Origin: an uncultured Ruminococcus sp.
GTDB taxonomy: Bacteria > Bacillota > Clostridia > Oscillospirales > CAG-272
DNA: 22,832 bases
Direction of reading: 5' to 3'
Assembly: GCA_902778985.1 (NCBI GenBank)
Contig: CACYZS010000012.1
Span: forward strand, 1-22,832
Shown here: positions 7,005 through 17,800 of the stretch, one piece after another
Layout of the letters: every line of letters starts with the position of its first letter
Numbering within the stretch: the stretch's first letter is position 1
The notes under the pieces: generated by a model
Databases searched by the model: none
The model's input: the letters and a program-made list of their open reading frames with translations, nothing else
What the model was told of the DNA's origin: nothing
Translations under genes and position numbers: made by a program

Positions 7005-7760
7005 GTGAAAGAAGATCAAACCGCAAAAGAAGGCGGATCGGCAACGAAGAAGATCGTACAGATCGCCGTTACCCTGGCGGCGTTGGTTCTGGCGTTGGCT
7101 TTGCCCGTCCTTTCGTGGTTCATTTCGGGAGAACAACTGCTTGCCTACGCCCCCGTCACCTCGCCCGAGGCGCTCTATATCGGGGCGGGACACCGGGACA
7201 TCGTGAAAGGCACCTTTGAGGATATCCGCTACCTGTACTTCAACGGGATCAGCGCGAACGAGGCGTATTCCGACTACGTTTTCTGCGTGTACGGAACGGC
7301 GATCTCGGGGTTCAATCTCCAGTTGGCGTTCACCACCAACAACCAATTCGAGTACGAGATCTACCAGGCGGTCGAGAGTACCGAGCCGTCCCCCGGCGCG
7401 GTGCGCTACGTGACGCACGAGGAAACGCCCGCGGTTTACTACTATTCGATCGATTCAGAAACAAACGGCGGCAATCCCCTGAACGGTGATTTTCTGAACG
7501 ACATCGAGGTTGACGGAAAGGTCCTGGGGGATCCCACGTCCCGCCTTCACGGCGCCGCCTACGGTGAATACACCTACGTCAACCCCTTCGCAGAGGCGCT
7601 CTACTGGCAGAGCGATGTCGAGGATCCCATTCCCGGGGATTCGACCACCGATTTCGTCGTTTACTTCATTCTGCGCGTCAAGACCAACGGAAAAAAGTCG
7701 AACGACCGCGAGACCGATATCCTTTGTATTTCTGCAAAATCCGTCACCATCGTCGAATGA
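7005..7760 (+). CDS. Exported single-TM protein, SipW-type N-terminus, operon gene 2
   Basis: Start GTG 7005 follows AAAGGAGG (6991-6998); 251 aa. Residues 17-39 are a membrane segment ending in LSWF, followed by ISGEQLLAYAPVTSPEALYI. The WF motif at 38-39 lines up with W41-F42 of gene 1, and SPEALYI is a phrase often seen in clostridial surface proteins of this type. The rest is acidic, rich in Tyr, Asn and Asp, and predicted as beta strands. No enzyme motif is seen. It is 41 nt after gene 1 with no terminator between them. Specific function unknown. Confidence 0.78.
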   Translation: MKEDQTAKEGGSATKKIVQIAVTLAALVLALALPVLSWFISGEQLLAYAPVTSPEALYIGAGHRDIVKGTFEDIRYLYFNGISANEAYSDYVFCVYGTAISGFNLQLAFTTNNQFEYEIYQAVESTEPSPGAVRYVTHEETPAVYYYSIDSETNGGNPLNGDFLNDIEVDGKVLGDPTSRLHGAAYGEYTYVNPFAEALYWQSDVEDPIPGDSTTDFVVYFILRVKTNGKKSNDRETDILCISAKSVTIVE

Positions 7761-7805
7761 CGGGCGGACGGTAACGAAAGATAACGAAAGGAAAGGAGAG
7801 CGAAC

Positions 7806-8825
7806 GTGGAACGCAAAAAGACGAGCGTCGCAAGCAAAGAAAAACCGAATACGGCGCCCCGGCGTGACGGGACGAAAAAGACCGGAAGATCCGTGCCCGT
7901 ACGTGCGGCGATCCTGCTTCTGATCTTTTCGCTTCTCGTTTGTTCCGGGATCTTTACCTACGCCAAGTTCACGAACAGTTTGCAGACGCAGCGCACCGTC
8001 GCGGCGTACGATACGCTCGGCGAACGGTTCTCTTCCAACTATCTGCAGGCGGGCGAGGGCGTAAACGTTCGTACCGTGACCGTTGCGACGACGCTTGAAA
8101 TGCCGATGGCGATCGTGACGGTCTGCAACTACGAACAGGGACGGCAGATGTATTTCAACACGATCGACATCCCCTACTCGCTTTCGCTGCGTCTGGTCAA
8201 GTACAATACCGCCACTGGCAAATATGAAGCGGCGACCGCCGACGACTTCGACGAACATGACTACACGGTCACGGTCAGCAAGAACGGGACGACCGTGGAA
8301 CTCGACAGCGATACTCTTTTGGATGAAACGTCTTTCAGCGAAGAGAGTCTGTCCCGCGACGAGGCGTCGTCCGACGCGTACACCGTCGTCTTCAATCGCT
8401 ACCAGAGCGAGATCTACCTTGAGATGGTAGTGACGCCGGCAGAGGGAACCCTCCTTTCCACTCTGCACGGGATCCTGAAACCCGAGATCCGTATGGCGGG
8501 CGCCTCGAGTTCGTGGGCAGGCTCGTTCCAGGATTCGACGGCGAACGCCCCCGCGACCTACGACGGGTTCAACTACCGCGTGAGCGGCGTCGGGAGCGGC
8601 AACTTCACTCTGCGCTGGGATTCCTCGAAGGTCGGGATCAGCGCCGTGTCGCTGATGACGCTGCTCGATATCGAGGGCGCGACGATGGTCGGCAGTTCGA
8701 TCACCTTCCCTGTCGACGACGCGGTAGAGAGCCTATACGACCTTCAGTTCTATAAGATCAATATTACGAGCGAGACCTGGAGCAACATGACGAGCAGCGT
8801 CGTCACGTTCGACTTCAGCGAATGA
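7806..8825 (+). CDS. Exported single-TM protein, TasA/camelysin-like N-terminus, operon gene 3
   Basis: Start GTG 7806 follows AAAGGAGAG; 339 aa. A long basic cytoplasmic end of about 33 residues precedes a membrane segment (34-52) that ends in GIFTYAKFTNS. This resembles the SipW-dependent signature GxxTYAxFTxS. Next come two beta-rich regions, one around the GEGVNVRTVTVATTLEMPMA strand and a C-terminal part (YRVSGVGSGNFTLRWD onward) resembling an immunoglobulin- or filament-like fold. No catalytic residues are apparent. Its stop overlaps an ATG (8822) in the next frame as ATGA. It may be a second matrix or anchoring subunit; this is inference. Confidence 0.78.
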   Translation: MERKKTSVASKEKPNTAPRRDGTKKTGRSVPVRAAILLLIFSLLVCSGIFTYAKFTNSLQTQRTVAAYDTLGERFSSNYLQAGEGVNVRTVTVATTLEMPMAIVTVCNYEQGRQMYFNTIDIPYSLSLRLVKYNTATGKYEAATADDFDEHDYTVTVSKNGTTVELDSDTLLDETSFSEESLSRDEASSDAYTVVFNRYQSEIYLEMVVTPAEGTLLSTLHGILKPEIRMAGASSSWAGSFQDSTANAPATYDGFNYRVSGVGSGNFTLRWDSSKVGISAVSLMTLLDIEGATMVGSSITFPVDDAVESLYDLQFYKINITSETWSNMTSSVVTFDFSE

Positions 8826-8854
8826 AACCGCACGAACGTAAAGAGGAAAAGGGT

Positions 8855-11800
8855 ATGCAAACGAGAAAAGAAAAACGGAAGAGCGTGTTGCGCGTCGTGC
8901 TTCGGGCATGGGGCGTGATCCTCGCGTGCCTGCTCATGGTCCTTTTCGTCCGTAACAATCGCGTCGTCGCGGAACAGGAACCGGTGCAGACCATCGAGAT
9001 CGGCTCCGCAGAAGACTTTTACACCTACAGCAAGGCGTACGCCAGCGGGAACCGCAACCCGAAAGACGTGCTGAACATCTCGATCCAGTCGGGTCTTACC
9101 ATCACCGATCAGACCTTCTTCAGTCTCGGCACCGCGGATCGTCCCTTCGCCGGGACGCTGAATATTCCCGCCAGCGGCATCGACGTTTTCCACCTGTTCG
9201 AATGTCCGCTCTTCGACTACGTGTCGACCGATATGACTATCACCGCCGGCCGTACCGTCAAGATCATGCGCGAGGCGATCTCCGAGACGCCCGAGAGCGG
9301 GATCCTTACCAGCGGCGCGCTCTTTGCCAACCACGTCGTCGCCGGTTCGGGCGCGGCGACCTGGTCGGTCTCGTTGCTCCCCCTGTCCGAGGGGACGGAA
9401 GCCGCCTCGTTCGAGGGGCTGATCGGGGAAATCGAAGACGGCGCCACCGTGAACATCACCTTTACGAATACCGCCGATCTGGCGATCAGCGGTCCGGGTA
9501 ATATCGGCACGATCTGCGGTCAACTCGGCGACGGCGCGACGCTCAACGTCACGACGGCGGGTTCGGGTTCCGCTCTCGCGGTCTCGTCGAGCGGCGGACA
9601 CGCCGGCGGCGTCGTCGGGATCATGGGCGAAGGCGCGATCCTGACGCTGAAATCCACGAACAATACCCGCGTCAACAGCGTGACGACCACCTCGGGGTAC
9701 GCCGGGGGGATCGTCGGCTTCGTTTCCGGGGTGACTACCGGCAACGGGATCCAACTCGGCGCCGGGATCACCGACTATCCCGTGACGGGCAGCGTGACCG
9801 GCACGTCCGGCGCGGGCGCCCTTTTCGGATACTACCTCTCCGACGTGGACAACTGCACCTTTACCCTTCTGAATACCTACTCTATCGCCAGCGGCATGAC
9901 CGTTTCCTCGACGGGCAACACCGGCGGCGTGTTCGGACACCTCGTCAACAACGGCACTTCGTTCACCTTTGACGGCAACGCGTCGGGCGGCGAGACCTTC
10001 AACGTCCGGCTTTCCGGCGGTTCCGCCCGCGGCGGCGTGATGGGGAAATACGATACGAACGCGTTGACCAACGTTCTTTCGTTCGGCAACACGGCGATCA
10101 CGCTGTCCTACACCAACAGTTCCTCTAAAACCGGCGGTCTGATCGGTCTGATCTCGGACAATCCCGCTTACGTTTCGATCGCGGGCGTCAGCGTAACGTC
10201 GGCGGGTACCTCAAACGGAAACGCGCCGGGCGCCGGTCTTGTCGGCAACGCAGGATCTGGCGGCAGTTTCATTGACGTATCCGGCAATATCACGGTCACG
10301 GGACGGTTCTGGGCGGGACTTGTCGAGACGCTCTCGGACGGCGTGCTCCGCATTACCGGAACGACCGATCTTTCTGCGTTCAACCAGCACAGCACCTCCA
10401 ATCTGACGGCGGGCACCATTGTGCGGACGCGCGGCAGATCGCTGATCTATTCGAAAGGCTCCGGCGAGGACGCCAACTGGAAACTGAAACGCAATACGTC
10501 CACTCCGAACCAGATCGACGACGTCATGACGTGGGGCGAAGTTCTTCGCCTTGACGGTTCGACGCTTTCCGAATCCGATCTCTTCACCGTGAATATGACG
10601 GCGCACACCGTCACGCTCAAGAGCGGCGTCACCACGTTGAGCGACGAGATCGATTTTGCGAAAACCGCGCTGAATATTCAACTCAACACCGCCGCTACGA
10701 AGGGGGCCCTGCGTTTCCAGACTTCGCAGCAGTCGTCGACGTTGCTCGGCTCGACCCTGACGCTTTCGGGCGATATCGACCTGAGCGGGACCGGTCTGCT
10801 CGGCTTTATGCGGGACGACGACAAGACGGTAAAAGATCCCCTGACGCAAGCAAACGTGCAAGTGCCGGTTACCGGACCCTTTACCGGCACCCTGGACGGA
10901 AAAGGACACACCCTGACCATGTCGGTCGGCGAAGTGTGGGGGGTGACGTCCTCGGGCGCGGCGCTTCCCGGCGGATCCATCGACGGCTATATCCGGCGTC
11001 ACAAATACTACGGGTTGTTTGCCTACACCGACGGCGCGACCGTCACCGATCTGACGCTCGACGGGACCGTCCGCTTCCTGCAGGACGTCGACGGGATCTG
11101 CGTCGGCGGGATCTCCGCATACGCGAAAGGCGGACTGACGCTGACCGACGTGACCGTGACCGGATTGACCTATGAATATCTGCTCGGGACGAATTATACG
11201 ACCTATCTCGGCGGAGCCGTTGGATACGTTACCGGAGACAACGTCGATCTGTCGGTATCGGGCGGTACCTACCGTCCGATCGTGAATGACCTGACTGCAG
11301 CGGGCAAGGGTACCGGCAAACGGACCTACGTCGGCGGCGTGATCGGCTACGTCGATAACGGTTTGGATCAGGAGATCGCGTTCAATTCGACAACGATCGG
11401 TCTTACCTATACCAAGACCGTCAACACGACCCGTGAATCCTGCTTCGGCTCTGCGATCGCGGGAATGTCCGATCAGGAATACGCGAAAGACAACCGCACG
11501 GTCGACCTTACCGGCGTGACCGTGAAGATGAGCGCGACCGGCATCGCAAACTCTAACGTCTTCGGCGGCATTCTCGGTACCGAGTGGCTCGCAGCCGACG
11601 TGACGATCAACGGCGTGGAGATCAATTCGGCGTCGATCACCGAGCAGAACAGTGCGTCGGCGGACTTCGGCGGGCTCGTCTACCGTGCGACGGGGCACTG
11701 GGACGTCCAGAATCTTACCGTAACGTCCGCGAACTTCTCCCTGCACGCCTCGGGATCGACCTTCGGCTTCATTGCCAACAAGTCCTCGACCACCCTCTCG

Positions 11801-14800
11801 GCGCTCTACCTCGAAGTCGACAATACCGCGTCCCACTACAATATCGGCGCCGTGACCATCACCGGCGGCACGTTTTCCGTTTTTGACGAGATCGTGGCGG
11901 ACACCCGTTTCAACGCGCGGAATATTATCCGGAACGGAAACTCGGTCGTCTCGATCAAGACGACCGACAACGAGATCGACACGTCCGGTTCTTACAACAC
12001 CTATCTGAATAAGACCGCGTACGGGCAGACGGCGAACGGCGCGGTCAACCCCAACGCGCGCTATTACTACAACGTCGGCTACGCCGTTTCCAATCTCGCG
12101 ACGGCAAAATACAATCTCTACGCCTGGAGCGTCAAACAGTACGCCCACCCGACGCTTGCGGCGTGGTTCGGCAATCCCTCGTCCGCCTTCGCGGGGACGA
12201 TCGATCTGACGGGCATTTCCTATTACCCCGTCGATCTTTCGAGCAACGTGACCTTCTCTGCGGCGACCGTCAAACTCGACAATATCACGATGGAAGCGAA
12301 CGTCAAGTACGCCTATACGGGTGAATCGGGGACGCGCGTGACGCGTTCGGCGAGCCAGCACTACCTGATGCACGCCGCCCTGTTTTTGAACGCGACCGGG
12401 AATATCACCGCGACGGGCAGTCCCGCGGGACTGACGCTGCAGGGCAACGTGCCGAAGATCTCGAACGATATCTGCGGCTTCCTCGTTGCGGGTACGCTCG
12501 GCGGGACCGACAACCTGCTCCCGACCGAACTGGATCTGACCGATCTGGTCCTGAACGGCGTCTATATCTCGAACGGCGGCGCGCATTTCACCGATACGAC
12601 CTACGCTCCGCTTCTGGTCAATCAGATCGCGAGAAACTCGACCGTGACGCTCGACGGCGTGACGCAGACCGGGTACTCGACGGATCTTGCCGGATCCAGT
12701 CTGATCGGCGACGTCGGAAACACGACGGCGCACGGTATCCACCTGACCTTTACCCGAATCGTGCTCGACGGACGGAACAACGTCTCGACCGACCTTCTCG
12801 CGGCGTCCACCACGTCGCTGAACGGCGTCTACGGGACGTCGAAATCGGTCTTCAGCCGCGCCACCCTGCTCAACAGTTTCCGGTATGCGGGCGAGAGCGC
12901 CGGCACCTATATCTTCACGATCGACGAGGACTGGAACACGTCCGCGCACACGCCGATCCACCACGTCACCTACGGCTACGAGATCACGACCTCGGTCGAA
13001 AACGCAGGAAGGCAGAATAAGTACAGCGGCTCGACCACGATCTTCACCGATCCGAACCAAGACGACGAGGCATCCGATCCGTACAACTTCACGACCTACT
13101 TCCTGCCTTACGTCTACGTGACCGCGGATCTGGGTGAATACAAGCACGAACTGGCGGTCAACATCACGTACAGCAGCGAGATCACCGGCTTCGGGAAATA
13201 CGACCAACCCTACCTGATCGACAGCGGCGAGAAACTGAAGATCATCGCCATGATCATCAAGGGCGACGACGTGACGAGCGAAGTGAAGATCAACCTGCCG
13301 GGCGATATGACCTCCTATAACTATACCGCGACGGGTTACGGGGAATACCAGTATTCCTTCGGTCTGACCAACTATTCGTCTTCCGACGTCGGGCAGACCA
13401 CGTCGAATAACCCCGAATACGCCTTCCACGGCGTGATCCTCGGGTACGGCGGGATCTGGAAGATCACCAACCAGTCGAGACAGCCGCTGGTCTACTCCTC
13501 GAGTGGCAGCGTGTTCAAGAAACTGGTCGTTCACGTGGCGACCGACGTCGGCAATTCGCACGCGCACGACATCACGCTTTCTTCCGAGAGCACCGAATAT
13601 CTGTATACCAGCGGACAGGTCTCCTACGGCGCGCTGGTGCGGCAGATCCTCGGCGGCGACAACATCGTCGACAACGTGAAGGTGACTTTTGAAAACAACG
13701 TGACCTTCGCGTTCTCTGCCAGCGGATCGAACAAAGACCGGCTGATCGCGGTCGGCGGCTACGTCGGCACGCTGGTCAACGGGGGACTGATCTTCCGCAA
13801 CATCTCGGACGAATACGTCGGACTGACGGCGGCGACCACCGCCTGCGTCAGCGACGCCGGCTATCTCTACGTCAACCCGATCATCGGACGCGTGCTTGCC
13901 GGCTACGCGTTCCGCGAGACCGACACGTACGCCGTATCGTCCGCGTTCTCGAACGGAACCAAAAACTACGCGATGTCGGATCTGAACCCGGCTCTTGCAA
14001 AACTGTCGATCACGAATTCAAACAGCCAGTATACCATCACGATCCCGAACGGGCAGGCGTTCTACGTGCTCGGCGCGATCGTCAACTGCGGCGCTGCCTC
14101 GGCGTCTTACAACTCTTCGACGGAGCAGGCGTACGCCACGCTTTCCGATTTCTGGCAGGCGTACCGCGCCTGGACGGCGACGCGCGCCGGCGCGACCTAC
14201 GACGGGGTCGGATCGACCTCGGGCGCCGACTATACGGCGGCGCAAGCCGACGCATACGATTCGGCGGGGACCTTGAAAGGGATCCCGTACGTCATTCGTA
14301 CCTATACCGTAAAGAACGGGAACGTCTACTACGCCCGCGCTCTGACCAGGCGGAACAACAACGTCATCTCGGTCACAGCCAACTGCAACGTCGCGGCGGG
14401 ATTCCGCGGGATCGGCAGCATCTATACCGAGGCGAACAAATACTCTGACGACCGGGTACACCTCGGGATCGAGTCCATGTCCGGAACGGGGAACCCGACC
14501 ATCACCCTGCATATGACCTATTCCGAATACGACGCGTCGGTCACGGCTTACCGGGTCAGGAACGGGAATTCGTTCGCCGCCTACGAGAAAGAAGTCAAGT
14601 TCGGCTCCAACAGCGGGTTCGGGCTCTTCAACCGTCTGTATATGACCGGATCGAGCGGCTGGATCGAAGGGTTCACCCTTTCGGGAAGCGTCTATTACGG
14701 GTTGCGGCAGGTATCGGACGGCGCCGCTTCGAATTGCAGTTTCGCAAACGTCAAAGATTATTCGGTTTTGAGCACCGGCGCGCTTGCAGGAATGGCCTAT

Positions 14801-17800
14801 TCCAACAGCGATTCCAACTTCTATACCTCTTTGCGGATCCGGAACGTGGCGCTCTCGACGCTTTCGGTCGAGGGGGCGAAATACGCCGGCGGGCTCGTCG
14901 GTTGTTTCGTGAATCCGTTGAACAGCAACGACGAGAGATACACCAATTACGTTACGACCTGCCCCGTTTCGGGAATTACGGTTCGGGCGGGCGTTGCTGC
15001 GGGCAGTTACTTCGGCTGCGCCAACGTCGGCGGCAACAACAACAACAACAACGCCGCGCGACTGTTCATCACGGGCGATCCGGAAACCAAGACGACGGTC
15101 GCTCCGACGGCGATCACGGTGTTCGGCGCGATCGACGAGATCTGGGAGCGCGTCAGCCCCGCTGCCGGCGGTCTGATCGGCTGCGCAGACACGGCGTACA
15201 CGGCGGGCGGAGCGTATTCTTATTTTCTCCAGATCCGGTATATCAAGGTCGTCGGCGGCACGATAACCGCGCCCCGGACGACTGCGGCGGCTTATACCAA
15301 CGCTATGTACCAGAGAGGTATGCCCGCTGCGTCGGCTATCGTTGCGAAGGTCCGCGGCGCTAAGTTGTCGGTGACCGACTGTGAGATCCTGCACGTCGAC
15401 CTTAACGCGGACGCGGTCGGAGGCGCACTGGGATATATCGTGATCCCGAGAGTCTCGGAACTTGATTTCGAGCGAATCGTGGTCGACGGAGACAATGGCG
15501 ATTCGACGACGGCGACCATGTCCTCGCGTCTGCACGCGGGGGGGATTCTCGGGCGTATGTACTGCAAAAAACTCTCGACGCACACCTTCGCCGATCTGAT
15601 TGTCAGAAATTATTCGTTCTCCTCCGATTTCACCGGAAGCGAAGGAACGGCGGCGGGTATTATCGGTAATACCTATATTGAGTCGGAAAACGCCTCCGAC
15701 TATCCCAAGCAGTTCATCTTCCGCAATATCGAGGTGACCGACTGCACGATGACCGTGGATACCACGTCGTCGGGTTCGGGCAACCGCAAGGGCGTCGGCG
15801 CTTTCTTCGGCGCGCTGTCGGGCCATAGCAATCAGACCACCTACACCGGGTACAACCTTCGCGCCGTCGTTACCTTCGCGGGAAGCGGGACCAACAACGC
15901 GGGCGCCATCGTCGGTAACAACGTGAACAATTCTGCGATCATCAAACTCGTCGGCGTCAGCGCCAACGTCACGCGTGGCACCAAGACGCTCGGCTATACC
16001 GAGAACAACAACGGCGGGTACGCGGTCTACTCCGACTTCTCGATGGGGCAGACCAACACGGCGTTCTCCGGCATCAACGACACCGGGACCAACGCCGACG
16101 ATTATACCGACGTGACCGCCGCGAGTCCGTATACGACCACCAACCCCGCCTACGTCCTCGGCTCTTCGACGATGGTCGGAGAGGGATTTGCCGACTCGGT
16201 GGCAAACCTGACGATCCAGTCGATCTTGGCAGACGGCGTTGCCGGGCGTTACGCCTACGCCGCGTCGGGATACTATACGGGCAATTCGGGCGACACCAAC
16301 TACGCGGCGTTCAATTCCGCGAAGACGACCGCGCTCACCATGTTCTCGTCGGAAACGATCGGATACGCGGGCACCGATTTCCCGATCATCCTGATCGAGA
16401 CCACCGATGAGAACGCCTCGCACAAGATCATCAACAGTTACATCCGCCTGCTCACCAACACCCGCTTCGATTACGGGACGACGGCGGCAGATAAGTACGA
16501 GGTCGTCATCTACAACATGGCGTACGAGAACGGGGGATTCACCTTCACGGCGGGCGACGCCAGTCTTCGCCTGAGAAGCAACAAGTTCCGGATGATCAAT
16601 ACGGCGTACGACAGCGGTAAACTTCAGTGCTCGCTGATCGACGTGCGGTTCCTCGATCCTACGGGCAGCGGGAAGGTGGCGTATCACCTCTACGTGCCGG
16701 TCTTCGTCAAGAAGGTTCTGACCTTCGATTTCGACGTCGCGGCGCTCGGCGGTACGACCTATCACGAGAGTCAGTATACCTCGCGTTTCGGTTACCGTCT
16801 GATCTCCAACGTCGGGACGCCGATCACGCTCTACTTCCGGTACACGTATTCGCGTACCGCAGCCGAGTGGGAGAACGCGATCAACGCGGGCGAGAACCCG
16901 CACCGTCACTACGGCAAGAAACTGGTTTTGCAGAGGGCGAACAACAACGCGATCCTCGCGGACTTTGATGAGGACACGATCCTCGTCCTGGTCGACAAGA
17001 ACGACGGCGGGAAACCCTACTACGCACGGCTCGGCGACGCGCTCTCGGGCACGGCGCTCGATCTGACCGCGTTCCGGACCGGTATGACGCGCGACGGTGA
17101 AAACCTGGTCTTCTCGGGCGATTATTTCGCTCCGAAGGACTTCGCCGATATGCTGACCATGACCGTCACCGATACGGGAGACGGCAGAACGATGGTCGAA
17201 TGCGACGCGCTCTCGGCGACCGTAACGGTCGACGGGCAGGGCTACCGTCCCGCGACCGACGAGGAATTGGAAGACAACGAGATCGACAAATTCAGGATCA
17301 ACGTCGGCGCGATCGTGGGCGATACGCTCAAAGAATCGTATTACCTCTCGGTCTTCACCGAAGGCGGCGCCGATTACGAACTGTTCCATTACTTTATCGT
17401 CACGTCTCCGTCGGCACTGTTCGACGGCGTGACCTACCCCGCGCGGATCCTGGACACCAACGCGCACACCATGGTCCACCTGGTCATGGGAAAGATCTTC
17501 GACCATACCAACCTGGCGGTCTCCTCGCGTTCTACGACGGGGCAAACCATGATGAAGAGCGGCTCCAACAACGCGATCATCACCACGCTTTCGGTCCGGA
17601 TCGGCATTTCGAGCGCTCTCGGCGAACAACTGCGCAACGAGGTGAAGGGTTACGTCAGCGCGACCGGTTTCTATCAGAGTTTCCTGATTTATCTGACCCG
17701 TCACGAGGGCAACACGCAGACCAAGGCGATCATCGGTAACCCGACGGCGACCGGCTCGTATGAGACCGACTATACGCTGAACTATTCCGCCGACAACGCG

